A stretch of 13,603 bases of DNA, taken from the NCBI GenBank assembly GCA_029884275.1, contig JAOUIC010000009.1, positions 1 through 13,603 of the forward strand, given 5' to 3'. Shown piece after piece: positions 1-6,908 of this stretch. Numbering within the stretch: position 1 is the first letter of the stretch; the number at the start of each line of letters is the position of its first letter. Position numbers and translations under genes: made by a program. Origin of the DNA: Gemmatimonadota bacterium (GTDB taxonomy: Bacteria; Gemmatimonadota; Gemmatimonadetes; Gemmatimonadales; GWC2-71-9). The notes under the pieces were generated by a model that was given only the letters and a program-made list of their open reading frames with translations, was not told the DNA's origin and searched no databases.

Positions 1-1200
1 CACCGCCGGGAAGATCCGCATCGGGATCTTGTAGGGGTTCTCGTCGGTGATCCGCTCGTACATCTGGAACAGGTTGCCGTAGCGCTCCCGGACCTTCCCC
101 TCCCCCACCCGGCGGATCGCGTCGGCGAAGTCGAGGTAGACGCCGAGCCCGCCCGGCCCAACGCCGCGGCCGTCGTCACAGGCCTCCTTGGCCGCGCGGC
201 TCGCGATGTCGCGCGGGCTGAGGTTCCCGAAGCTCGGGTACTTCCGCTCCAGGTAGTAGTCGCGCTCCGACTCCGGGATCTCGTGCGGCGGCCGGTGATC
301 CCCCTGCTGCTTCGGCACCCACACCCGGCCATCGTTCCGGAGCGACTCGCTCATCAGGGTGAGCTTCGACTGGTAGTCGCCGCTGACGGGGATGCAGGTT
401 GGATGGATCTGGGTGAAGCAGGGATTCCCGAATGCCGCACCGCGCTTGTAGGCGCGGTACGCCGCGGTCACGTTGCATCCCTTGGCATTGGTCGAGAGAT
501 AAAAGACGTTGCCGTAACCGCCGGTGGCGAGGATGACGGCGTCCGCCAGGTGCGATTCGACCTGGCCCGTCACCATGTCCCGCGTCACGATGCCGCGCGC
601 CACGCCCTCGATCAGGATGACATCCAGCATCTCGGTGCGGGGGAACATCCGCACCGTGCCCGCCGCCACCTGCCGTTCCAGCGCCTGGTAACAGCCGAGC
701 AGCAGCTGCTGCCCGGTCTGTCCGCGGGCGTAGAAGGTCCGGCTGACCTGGGCACCGCCGAACGAACGGTTGGCGAGCAGGCCGCCGTACTCCCGCGCGA
801 ACGGCACCCCCTGCGCCACGCACTGATCGATGATGTTGACGCTGACCTGGGCCAGCCGGTAGACGTTCGCCTCCCGCGCGCGGAAGTCGCCGCCCTTCAC
901 CGTGTCGTAGAACAGCCGCCAGATCGAGTCACCGTCGTTCTGGTAGTTCTTCGCGGCGTTGATCCCCCCCTGCGCGGCGATCGAATGCGCCCGGCGCGGC
1001 GAATCCTGGTAGCAGAAGCAGCTGACGTTGTACCCCAGTTCCCCCAGCGACGCGGCCGCGGCCCCGCCCGCCAGGCCGGAGCCCACCACGATGACGGTGT
1101 ATTTCCGCTTGTTGGCGGGGTTGACCAGCTTCATCTCGAAGCGATGCCGGTCCCACTTCTCGGCCAGCGGCCCGCCGGGGACCTTCGCGTTGAGTTCCAT
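1..1200 (-). CDS. sdhA: Succinate dehydrogenase flavoprotein subunit, type B (3' end beyond window)
   Basis: This is the FAD subunit of succinate dehydrogenase (complex II), which oxidises succinate to fumarate on the inner face of the membrane. The first 400 residues are present. The dinucleotide-binding motif GSGLAG lies at residues 40-45. The motif AHSIAAQGG follows, and its His72 is the expected site of covalent FAD attachment. RTFYARGQTGQQLLLG is typical of the type-B SdhA/FrdA group, and the HPT substrate-site motif has His266. The window edge falls after MRIFPAV, just before the usual HYTMGG segment, so about 240 residues are missing. The ATG at 1200 lies 2 bases after the sdhC stop and has a GGGAGAG-like ribosome site. 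Fumarate reductase is the main alternative, but mdh and sdhC next door favour the oxidative role. Confidence 0.95.
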   Translation of the reverse strand, partial: MELNAKVPGGPLAEKWDRHRFEMKLVNPANKRKYTVIVVGSGLAGGAAAASLGELGYNVSCFCYQDSPRRAHSIAAQGGINAAKNYQNDGDSIWRLFYDTVKGGDFRAREANVYRLAQVSVNIIDQCVAQGVPFAREYGGLLANRSFGGAQVSRTFYARGQTGQQLLLGCYQALERQVAAGTVRMFPRTEMLDVILIEGVARGIVTRDMVTGQVESHLADAVILATGGYGNVFYLSTNAKGCNVTAAYRAYKRGAAFGNPCFTQIHPTCIPVSGDYQSKLTLMSESLRNDGRVWVPKQQGDHRPPHEIPESERDYYLERKYPSFGNLSPRDIASRAAKEACDDGRGVGPGGLGVYLDFADAIRRVGEGKVRERYGNLFQMYERITDENPYKIPMRIFPAV

Positions 1201-1202
1201 GG

Positions 1203-1874
1203 TCACTCTCCCGGAAGGGTGAGCCAGCCAAGCTGGACGGCGACCGGGATGATCGAAAACCCGAACCAGACGACGATGGCCAGCGCTCGCGCGATCGGCC
1301 GGTGCAGCGGGTTCGGCCTGGGCCGGGCGGCTCCGAGCGAGCGAAGGCTGGCCCAGGCCCCATGAAAGAGATGGAACCCGAGCGCGGCCATCGCGACCAG
1401 ATATCCGAGTGCCACCGCGGGAACGCGCAACCCGATCACCAGGTTCCGGAACACCTCGCCCTCGATGAACGACGGGTGCAGCTGCCCGCTGGTGAAGTGC
1501 ATCAGGTGAAGGATGATGAACGCCAGCAGCAGGACTCCGCCGATCCGGAGGGTCATCGAGGCTGGTGTGGCAGCCTGCGGCACCTTGCGCGCGTAGGCAT
1601 CGGGGCGGGCGGCCCGGTCGAGCAGGGTGAGTTGAACCGCGGCGACCACGTGCAGCGCCAGGCAGAAGAGCAGCAGCGCCCGCACCGCCAGCACCAGCTC
1701 GTGCGCCGGCCCCTGCAGGATCGCCGCATACGCGTCCAGCTTGGCGGCCCCGCCGAACGCCTGGAGGTTCCCCAGCATGTGGAGCACGATCCAGGCGATC
1801 ATCACCAGCCCGGTCGCCCCCATCACGACCTTCTTGCCGGCGGTGGAGCGCCAGAAGGCGAGGAGGTTGTTCAC
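1203..1874 (-). CDS. sdhC: Succinate dehydrogenase cytochrome b558 subunit
   Basis: This is the membrane anchor of complex II, carrying haem b and passing electrons from SdhA/SdhB to quinone. The 223-residue protein opens with a typical b558-family start (FWRSTAGKKVVMGATG). It has five hydrophobic segments, at about residues 15-35, 60-84, 110-128, 152-174 and 193-215. Histidines within or beside helices (32, 75, 123, 126, 168, 171) are candidate ligands for two haems. One five-helix subunit in place of separate SdhC and SdhD is the type-B arrangement known from Bacillus, Bacteroides and Wolinella. The start is GTG at 1874, 10 bases after the mdh stop, with a G-rich ribosome site. It sits directly before sdhA, so the two are almost certainly co-transcribed. 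Confidence 0.93.
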   Translation of the reverse strand: MNNLLAFWRSTAGKKVVMGATGLVMIAWIVLHMLGNLQAFGGAAKLDAYAAILQGPAHELVLAVRALLLFCLALHVVAAVQLTLLDRAARPDAYARKVPQAATPASMTLRIGGVLLLAFIILHLMHFTSGQLHPSFIEGEVFRNLVIGLRVPAVALGYLVAMAALGFHLFHGAWASLRSLGAARPRPNPLHRPIARALAIVVWFGFSIIPVAVQLGWLTLPGE

Positions 1875-1884
1875 GCCCCCGCCC

Positions 1885-2811
1885 TCAGCCCAGCGACTTC
1901 ATGGTGTCGCGCACCGCCTCGGCGGACTTGTGCAGGTCGGTCCGCTCCTGCTCGGTCAGGGTCACCTCGAGCACCTGCTCGAGCCCCTTCCGGCCGAGCT
2001 TGCAGGGCACCCCGCAGAACACATCCTTCAGGCCGTACTCGCCGGTGAGCCAGGCGGCACAGGGCAGAATTCGCTTCTTGTCCAGGACGATCGCCTCCGC
2101 CATCTGCACCGAGGCGGCGCTGGGGGCGTAGTAGGCCGAGCCGGTCTTGAGGAAGTTGACGATCTCGGCGCCGCCGCCACGGGTGCGGGTGACGATGGCG
2201 TCGAGCTTATCCCTGGCGAGCAGCTGGGTGACGGGAATCCCGGAGACGGTGGTGTAGCTGATCAGCGGGACCATGGTGTCGCCATGACCGCCGAGTACCA
2301 TCGCCTGGATGTCCTCGACCGACACATCCATCGCCTCGGCCAGGAAGGCGCGGTAGCGAGCCGTGTCCAGCACGCCCGCCATCCCGATCACCCGCTCCTT
2401 CGGGAATCCACTCGCCCTCATGGCGACGTAACACATCACGTCGAGCGGGTTGGAGACGACGATGATGATGCTCTGCGGCGCCACCCGCTTGATCTCCTTC
2501 GCGACCGACTCGACGATGCCGGCGTTGGTCTTCACCAGGTCGTCGCGGCTCATCCCGGGCTTCCGCGCGATTCCCGCCGTGACGATGAACAGCTCCGAGC
2601 CGGCGGCCGCGTCATAGCCGTTGCTGCCGATGACCCGGCTGTCGAATCCCTCGATGGGCGCCGACTGCCACTGGTCCAGCCCCTTCCCCTGCGGAATGCC
2701 CTCGATCACATCCACCATGACGACGGTGCGGGCAAGGTTCTTTTCCGCGACGCGCTGGGCAGCGGTAGCACCCACGTTGCCGGCGCCGACGACGGTGATC
2801 TTGTTGAACAT
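1885..2811 (-). CDS. mdh: Malate dehydrogenase (NAD-dependent, LDH-like type)
   Basis: It interconverts malate and oxaloacetate in the TCA cycle. The 308-residue protein has the NAD-binding loop GAGNVG at residues 9-14. Asp34 at the end of the second strand favours NAD over NADP. The mobile-loop arginines are Arg83 and Arg89. Arg83 sits where lactate dehydrogenases carry Gln, so malate is the expected substrate. Asn121 lies in SNPLDV, and the catalytic pair is Asp149 (with Arg152 nearby) and His176 in GGHGDTM. The ATG at 2811 places the Rossmann strand as usual, but I see no clear Shine-Dalgarno sequence in front of it. It leads the mdh-sdhC-sdhA group, and the terminator candidate upstream suggests it has its own promoter, which I could not locate. 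Confidence 0.96.
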   Translation of the reverse strand: MFNKITVVGAGNVGATAAQRVAEKNLARTVVMVDVIEGIPQGKGLDQWQSAPIEGFDSRVIGSNGYDAAAGSELFIVTAGIARKPGMSRDDLVKTNAGIVESVAKEIKRVAPQSIIIVVSNPLDVMCYVAMRASGFPKERVIGMAGVLDTARYRAFLAEAMDVSVEDIQAMVLGGHGDTMVPLISYTTVSGIPVTQLLARDKLDAIVTRTRGGGAEIVNFLKTGSAYYAPSAASVQMAEAIVLDKKRILPCAAWLTGEYGLKDVFCGVPCKLGRKGLEQVLEVTLTEQERTDLHKSAEAVRDTMKSLG

Positions 2812-2875
2812 GCGGACTTGGAAGGTTCAGGTGAGTGTGGTGTTCCGGCTGAAGGCCAGCGGGCCGGGTCGCCGC

Positions 2876-2916
2876 AAAACTAGCGGGCGCCCATCCCCCC
2901 GGCAAACGCCGCCCGC
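2876..2916 (-). terminator. Candidate Rho-independent terminator after trmL
   Basis: Read on the minus strand, GCGGGCG (2916-2910) pairs perfectly with CGCCCGC (2889-2883) across a loop of about 20 bases. TAGTTTTG follows immediately. It begins 5 bases after the trmL stop codon and separates trmL from mdh. The long loop and short T-run make it moderate rather than strong. The rest of the trmL-mdh gap (2812-2875) shows no promoter I would defend. Confidence 0.55.
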
Positions 2917-2921
2917 CGACA

Positions 2922-3479
2922 TCATGAAGCCTTCTTCTTCCCTCGCGGCGGCCGGCGGCGACCCCGCCGCTTCGGTGCCGCCACCGGCGCCGGCACCGGT
3001 CCCTCCCCATCCAGCGCCGGGACCTCCCCCTGATGCAACCCCAGCTGACGCAACCCCTCGTACAGCGCCACGCTCACGGCGTTCGCGAGGTTGAGGCTCC
3101 GCACCTGCCCCGGCATGGGGATCCGGAAGCAGCGCTCGGGGTGCTTCTCCAGGATCTTGGCCGGCAGGCCATCGACCTCGCTGCCGAACACCAGGACGCT
3201 GTTCGGCGCGAACTTCGCCTCACGGTAGTCCCGCTCGGCGTTGGACGAGAAGTAGAGACACCGATCGCGGCTGATGGCGTCGCGGAACCTGAACCAGTTG
3301 GGGTGGACCCAGAGGTCCACCTTGTCCCAGTAGTCGAGGCCCGCCCGCCGCACCTCCTTGTCCTCCAGGCTGAAGCCCAGCGGCTCGATCAGGTGGAGCG
3401 GTGAATCGGTGGCCAGGCAGAGCCGGGCGATGTTCCCGGTGTTGGGCGGGATCTTCGGTTCAATCAGCGCGATGTGCAT
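2922..3479 (-). CDS. trmL: tRNA (cytidine(34)-2'-O)-methyltransferase, SPOUT family
   Basis: It methylates the 2'-OH of the wobble nucleotide in tRNA-Leu isoacceptors, using S-adenosylmethionine. The first 148 residues align well with E. coli TrmL as I remember it: IEPKIPPNTGNIARLC at 6-21, RRAGLDYWD at 44-52, FGSEVDGLP at 98-106, and IPM followed by RSLNLANAVSVALYE at 120-141. The last three form the SPOUT knot that binds the cofactor. The ATG at 3479 matches the family start; the open frame extends upstream but that part is not TrmL-like. The protein has 185 residues against roughly 155-160 usually. The extra C-terminal part is a Pro/Ala linker followed by a strongly basic tail. It stands alone between moaA and mdh. 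The 71-base gap before it holds no convincing promoter. Confidence 0.93.
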   Translation of the reverse strand: MHIALIEPKIPPNTGNIARLCLATDSPLHLIEPLGFSLEDKEVRRAGLDYWDKVDLWVHPNWFRFRDAISRDRCLYFSSNAERDYREAKFAPNSVLVFGSEVDGLPAKILEKHPERCFRIPMPGQVRSLNLANAVSVALYEGLRQLGLHQGEVPALDGEGPVPAPVAAPKRRGRRRPPRGKKKAS

Positions 3480-3550
3480 GACCGTTGTCGATCTCCAGTG
3501 GCTAGACCCCGACCGGGAATGTACCGGCCGTCCGCGATCCCGACCGCGGG

Positions 3551-4576
3551 TCACCCCCCACGGGTGTGCATCTCCTTGCGGGGATCGGCCCGGAGTGCCG
3601 AAATCGAATACAGCGCCCCCCGCTCCGCTACTGCCGCGCGCTCCTCGGCCCCGCGGTCCCGGCGCTCCCGCCACGCCGATTCGATCTGCTGCCTCAGTTC
3701 GGCATCCGAGGCGCCCTCGCGGAGGCGCGTCAGCAGGTCGAGGCCACTGTCCGCGTAGAGGCAGAGCAGGAAGTGGCCGTCCGCCGTGAGTCGGCCGCGA
3801 TCGCAGGTGCGGCAGAATGGCTCGCTGGTGGAGGCGATGATCCCGAAGCGAGTGCCATCGCCGAGCCGGAAGCGCTCCGCCGGCGCCGAGGGGTCTCCCC
3901 CCGGCACGGCTTCGATCGGCCCCCGCCGAAGGGCGAGCCGCTCGAGCATCTCCCGGCGGGTCACCACATCCTCCATCCGCCACGAGTTGGCGCCCCCGAC
4001 ATCCATGTATTCGATGAACCGGACCTCGCACCCTTCGGCCCGGGCGAACTCGAGCAGGTCCTCGAGCTCGTCGTCGTTGAAACCGCGGATCACGACGCTG
4101 TTGAGCTTCACCGGACCCAGCCCGGCATCGCGTGCGGCCCGGATCCCGCGGATGACATCGGCGTGGCGGTTCGACCGGGCAAACGCCTGCATCCGCTCGG
4201 GGCGAAGGGTGTCGAGACTGACCGTGACACGGTGGAGCCCGGCGCGGCGAAGGTCGGTGGCCTGGTCCGCCAGGAGCAGCCCGTTGGTGGTGAGCGCGAG
4301 GTCGTCCAGCCGCGGCCCGGCCGCCAGCATCGCCACCAGCTTGACCAGGTCATGGCGCAACAACGGCTCCCCGCCCGTCAGCCGGACCTTGGTGACGCCG
4401 CACTCGGTGAAGAGCCCCGCCAGCCTGGCGATTTCCTCGAACGAGAGGATGGAGGATCGCGGCAGCCAGACGTAGTGCTCCTCGGGCATGCAGTAACGGC
4501 AGCGGAGGTTGCAGTGGTCCGTCACCGAGACCCTGAGGCTCCGGAGCGGCCGGCCCAGCCGGTCGGCCCCGGTCAC
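3551..4576 (-). CDS. moaA: GTP 3',8-cyclase (radical SAM, molybdenum cofactor synthesis)
   Basis: MoaA converts GTP to (8S)-3',8-cyclo-7,8-dihydroguanosine 5'-triphosphate, the first step of molybdopterin synthesis. The N-terminal radical-SAM cluster motif is CNLRCRYC (Cys22, Cys26, Cys29), followed by LTGGEP. The C-terminal 4Fe-4S site is Cys-X2-Cys-X13-Cys within FCRTCDRGR...LLCLY. The protein ends in Gly-Gly, a conserved and functionally important MoaA end. I chose the GTG at 4576 (341 residues) because it overlaps the moaE stop as GTGA and has GGGAGG 4 bases upstream. An ATG at 4600 would add 8 residues. It is the last gene of moaD-moaE-moaA. The MoaC partner for the next step is not in the window. 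Confidence 0.95.
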   Translation of the reverse strand: MTGADRLGRPLRSLRVSVTDHCNLRCRYCMPEEHYVWLPRSSILSFEEIARLAGLFTECGVTKVRLTGGEPLLRHDLVKLVAMLAAGPRLDDLALTTNGLLLADQATDLRRAGLHRVTVSLDTLRPERMQAFARSNRHADVIRGIRAARDAGLGPVKLNSVVIRGFNDDELEDLLEFARAEGCEVRFIEYMDVGGANSWRMEDVVTRREMLERLALRRGPIEAVPGGDPSAPAERFRLGDGTRFGIIASTSEPFCRTCDRGRLTADGHFLLCLYADSGLDLLTRLREGASDAELRQQIESAWRERRDRGAEERAAVAERGALYSISALRADPRKEMHTRGG

Positions 4577-4989
4577 CGCGCCTCCCGGGGCTCGACCCAT
4601 GCCTCACTGCCGTCGGCGTAGCGTTCCCGCTTCCAGATAGGCACCCGGTGCTTGAGTTCCTCGATCACGTACCGGCAGGCCTCGAAGGCCGCCGCCCGAT
4701 GGGCGCTCGCGGCCGCCACCGCCACGGCGACCTCACCGATGGCCAGCGCGCCCAGCCGGTGCGTGGCGACGACCCGCACCGGCCACCGACTTCCGGCCTC
4801 GGCCAGGATGGCCCGCATCTCCTCCTCCGCCATCGCCTCGTAGGCCGAGTATTCGAGGCCCGAGACCGCCCGGCCCTGGTGATGGTCGCGCACCAGGCCG
4901 GTGAAGGTGGCGATTCCCCCGCACTCCGGCGCCTCGACCTGAGCCACCAGGCGCGCGAGGTCGATGGGCTCGCGGGAGACGAGGGGCAT
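4573..4989 (-). CDS. moaE: Molybdopterin synthase catalytic (large) subunit
   Basis: With MoaD it forms molybdopterin synthase, which inserts the dithiolene sulfurs into precursor Z (cPMP). The 138-residue length is close to the usual ~150. Family signatures are GLVRDHHQGR (31-40), HRLGALAIGE (77-86), SAHRAAAFEAC (95-105) and LKHRVPIWKRE (112-122). Lys113 and Lys120 keep the seven-residue spacing of the two essential lysines of E. coli MoaE (119 and 126). Trp131-Val-Glu near the end is also typical. The ATG at 4989 lies 5 bases after the moaD stop, and the stop overlaps the moaA GTG, so the three genes look translationally coupled. Confidence 0.96.
   Translation of the reverse strand: MPLVSREPIDLARLVAQVEAPECGGIATFTGLVRDHHQGRAVSGLEYSAYEAMAEEEMRAILAEAGSRWPVRVVATHRLGALAIGEVAVAVAAASAHRAAAFEACRYVIEELKHRVPIWKRERYADGSEAWVEPREAR
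4581..4586 (-). promoter_or_regulatory. Ribosome binding site deciding the moaA start
   Basis: GGGAGG lies 4 bases before the GTG at 4576 and inside the end of moaE. The alternative ATG at 4600 has only a GAGG one base away, too close to work well. This favours the GTG and a GTGA stop-start overlap with moaE. Confidence 0.55.
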
Positions 4990-4994
4990 GGGGG

Positions 4995-5240
4995 TCAGCC
5001 GCCAGCCAGGGGAGGGAGTAGCGCCACTTCGTCCAGATCCACTACGGGGGAATCCAATGTGGCGTGACGCTGGTTGACGGCAACCATGGGGCGCGCGGGG
5101 AGGCGCTCGGCCCCTGGCAGCCGCTGTTTCAGGAGATCGAGCAGACCCGCGACGGTGGTCGGCGCAGCGAGGGTGAGCTCGGTCTGCTCCCGCCCCAGCA
5201 GGTCGGCGTAGGTGGCGAAGAAGAGGACTCTGACGGCCAT
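4995..5240 (-). CDS. moaD: Molybdopterin synthase sulfur-carrier (small) subunit
   Basis: This is a ubiquitin-like sulfur carrier. Its C-terminal glycine is adenylated and turned into a thiocarboxylate that feeds sulfur to MoaE. The 81-residue protein has the expected small size, begins VRVLFFATYADLLG, and ends LLPPLAGG with the required Gly-Gly tail. VAVNQ and the DEVALLPP stretch fit the ubiquitin-fold strands. A longer frame is open upstream, but it reads through the HU terminator region and is not MoaD-like, so the ATG at 5240 is the start. No Shine-Dalgarno sequence is visible. moaD leads moaD-moaE-moaA. The activating enzyme (MoeB-type) is not in the window. Confidence 0.93.
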   Translation of the reverse strand: MAVRVLFFATYADLLGREQTELTLAAPTTVAGLLDLLKQRLPGAERLPARPMVAVNQRHATLDSPVVDLDEVALLPPLAGG

Positions 5241-5271
5241 CGCTCGCAAGATAAGGGACCGGGCCGGCGGC

Positions 5272-5304
5272 AATGAAACGGGGCGGGTCAACGGCACCCG
5301 CCCC
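5272..5304 (-). terminator. Rho-independent terminator after the HU-family gene
   Basis: On the minus strand a 9-base stem, GGGGCGGGT (5304-5296) with ACCCGCCCC (5288-5280), closes a 7-base loop with no mismatch. GTTTCATTG follows, a short T-rich stretch. It starts 27 bases after the HU stop codon and ends about 30 bases before the moaD start. The tail is imperfect, so some readthrough into moaD is possible. Confidence 0.7.
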
Positions 5305-5331
5305 ACCATTCGCCCTTGGCCGGAAGGCCGG

Positions 5332-5670
5332 TCAGTCGTCCGAGCCGTCGCCCCCGGCCGCCCCGGCCTCGAACGGCTCGTCGGCCACGAGCGCGCGCAA
5401 CTCCTTGCTGGGCTTGAAGACCGGCACGGGGCGCGCTGCGACTTCGACGGGGTCTCCGGTCCGGGGATTCCGCGCCATGCGCGTCTTTCGCCGACGGATC
5501 TTGAAGGTCCCGAAACCCCGTACCTCGATGTTGTGCTGGTCTTTAAGGGCCTCCTTGATCGCCTCGAGGAATGCGTCGACGACACGCGCGCAGTCCTTCT
5601 TGGAGATCATCGGGCCCGCAGTTCGAGCGATGGACTCGGTTACCCGCTCCACGAGATCGGCCTTCGTCAT
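5332..5670 (-). CDS. HU/IHF-family DNA-binding protein
   Basis: This is a nucleoid-associated protein that bends DNA as a dimer. The 112-residue protein has the family layout: N-terminal helices (MTKADLVERV and the stretch to about residue 43), then GFGTF at 52-56. The DNA-binding arm contains RNPRTG at 67-72, with Pro69 at the usual intercalating position. FKPSKELR closes the fold at 85-92. HU and IHF subunits are usually 90-100 residues; here about 16 extra Gly/Ala/acidic residues follow (VADEPFEAG to the final SDD). I cannot tell HU from IHF by sequence alone, so I give no gene symbol. It is flanked by its own promoter and terminator, so it is probably monocistronic. The ATG at 5670 has GGGGGAG just upstream. 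Confidence 0.94.
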   Translation of the reverse strand: MTKADLVERVTESIARTAGPMISKKDCARVVDAFLEAIKEALKDQHNIEVRGFGTFKIRRRKTRMARNPRTGDPVEVAARPVPVFKPSKELRALVADEPFEAGAAGGDGSDD

Positions 5671-5698
5671 TCACTCCCCCTGGGGGTCCATGATCGGA

Positions 5699-5715
5699 GG
5701 CCCCGATCTGGGGCC
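5699..5715 (-). other. Stem-loop in the HU-gene leader
   Basis: GGCCCC (5715-5710 on the minus strand) pairs with GGGGCC (5704-5699) across the 5-base loop AGATC. It lies between the predicted transcription start and the ribosome site. No T-run follows, so it is not a terminator. It could stabilise the leader or affect translation, but its function is unknown. Confidence 0.4.
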
Positions 5716-5727
5716 CGGATGGAGTCC

Positions 5728-5756
5728 AGACTACGGCCTTAAGCGTTGACTGTCAA
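5728..5756 (-). promoter_or_regulatory. Sigma-70-type promoter of the HU-family gene
   Basis: On the minus strand a perfect -35 box TTGACA (5756-5751) is followed by a 17-base spacer and TAGTCT (5733-5728), which matches the -10 consensus at the first, second and last positions. The implied transcription start is near 5721, giving a leader of about 50 bases. The -35 box overlaps the carA stop codon and forms half of an interrupted palindrome, TTGAC-A-GTCAA (5746-5756). This is the best promoter match I found in the window. Confidence 0.65.
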
Positions 5757-6871
5757 GGGGTTGGGACACCAGAGGCAGTCTCGGACCGTATCAGTCGCAT
5801 GAATTCCGCGAAATGAGGGTAGGCGTCATGGGGCCCCGGTGAGGCTTCCGGGTGGTACTGCACGGCGAACACCGGAAGTGCTTTGTGGCGAATGCCTTCC
5901 ACCGTTCCGTCGTTGAGGTTGACGTGTGTCACCTCGAGATCAGGAGCTCCGGGAACCGAGTTGTCCGCCCCCCGAACCGCGAATCCGTGGTTCTGTGAGG
6001 TGATAAGTACTTTCCCAGTCGCGACATCCCGAACCGGGTGGTTCCCGCCGCGATGCCCGTACGGGAGCTTCACGGTCTCTCCCCCGAACGCGAGGCCCAG
6101 GAGCTGGTGCCCGAGGCAGATCCCGAAGGTCGGAATCCCGGCCTTGGTCAGTTCCCGGATGTTCTGGATCGCGTAACCCACGGCGGCAGGGTCCCCGGGG
6201 CCGTTGGACAGGAAGAGCCCGTCGGGCTTGAGCTTGAGCACCTCGGCCGCAGGCGTGGAGGCCGGCACCACGGTGACCCGGCACCCCTCGCCGACCAGCA
6301 TCCGGACGATGTTCCGCTTCATCCCGTAGTCGTAGGCCACCACGTGCGGCCCGCGATTCCCTTCGGTCCACCGTGCCTCGGTTGACGCGCGGCTCGCGAG
6401 ATCCAGCCCCTCCATCGAGGGCGACTGCATCAGCCGCAGGGTCAGTTCAGGGGTAGGTTCGGCGCCGGTCGCAATCACGCCGCGCATCGCGCCCCGCTCC
6501 CTGATGTGGCGGGTCAGTCGGCGGGTGTCGACCCCCTCGATGACCGGAATCCGGGCCTCGGCAAGCCACTCGCCGAGCGGCCGGACCGACCGCCAGTTGG
6601 AGGGCCGCCGGGCAAGCTCCCGGACCACGACGCCGGCCACCTTGGGGGAGGCGGACTCCATGTCCTCGGGGTTCACGCCGTAGTTCCCGATCATCGGGGC
6701 AGTCATCACCACGATCTGGCCGAGGTAGCTCGGATCGGTGAACACCTCCTGGTAACCGCTCAGGTTGGTGGTGAACACCACCTCGCCGAAGCTGGCCTCC
6801 AGGGGATAGGGTGCCGTCCCGGCGTACCAGGTACCGTCCTCCAGCAACACAAACGCGGGGCGACCGGTCAT
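5753..6871 (-). CDS. carA: Carbamoyl-phosphate synthase small (glutaminase) subunit
   Basis: CarA hydrolyses glutamine and channels ammonia to CarB, which makes carbamoyl phosphate for arginine and pyrimidine synthesis. The 372-residue protein has the CPSase N-terminal domain (FGEVVFTTNLSGYQEV, APMIGNYGVN). The class-I glutamine amidotransferase domain follows. Its nucleophile is Cys252 in FGICLGHQLLG, and its His-Glu pair is His340 and Glu342 in QYHPEASPGP. The ATG at 6871, with GGGGTGA just upstream, matches the family start; the longer open frame upstream reads into secG. It follows secG by 37 bases. carB is not in the window and would have to be encoded elsewhere. The stop codon overlaps the HU promoter. 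Confidence 0.96.
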   Translation of the reverse strand: MTGRPAFVLLEDGTWYAGTAPYPLEASFGEVVFTTNLSGYQEVFTDPSYLGQIVVMTAPMIGNYGVNPEDMESASPKVAGVVVRELARRPSNWRSVRPLGEWLAEARIPVIEGVDTRRLTRHIRERGAMRGVIATGAEPTPELTLRLMQSPSMEGLDLASRASTEARWTEGNRGPHVVAYDYGMKRNIVRMLVGEGCRVTVVPASTPAAEVLKLKPDGLFLSNGPGDPAAVGYAIQNIRELTKAGIPTFGICLGHQLLGLAFGGETVKLPYGHRGGNHPVRDVATGKVLITSQNHGFAVRGADNSVPGAPDLEVTHVNLNDGTVEGIRHKALPVFAVQYHPEASPGPHDAYPHFAEFMRLIRSETASGVPTP

Positions 6872-6908
6872 CCCGTCACCCCGCGTCTGGCAAGACGTGA
6901 CATCAGCG

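Noticed and set aside
283..1365. A 360-codon open frame on the plus strand opposite sdhA
   Set aside because: It is antisense to an intact sdhA whose FAD and substrate motifs are all present. The plus-strand translation has no recognisable domain.
3480..3550. Short inverted repeats such as CCGCG/CGCGG in the moaA-trmL gap, as a possible terminator or promoter
   Set aside because: The stems are only 4-5 bases and no T-run follows. A TACATT box there has no matching -35. GC-rich DNA gives such stems by chance.
6872..6908. Small hairpin CGTCT-TGCC-AGACG between secG and carA as a riboswitch or attenuator
   Set aside because: A single 5-base stem in 37 bases is too short for any known riboswitch, and no leader peptide or T-run is present.
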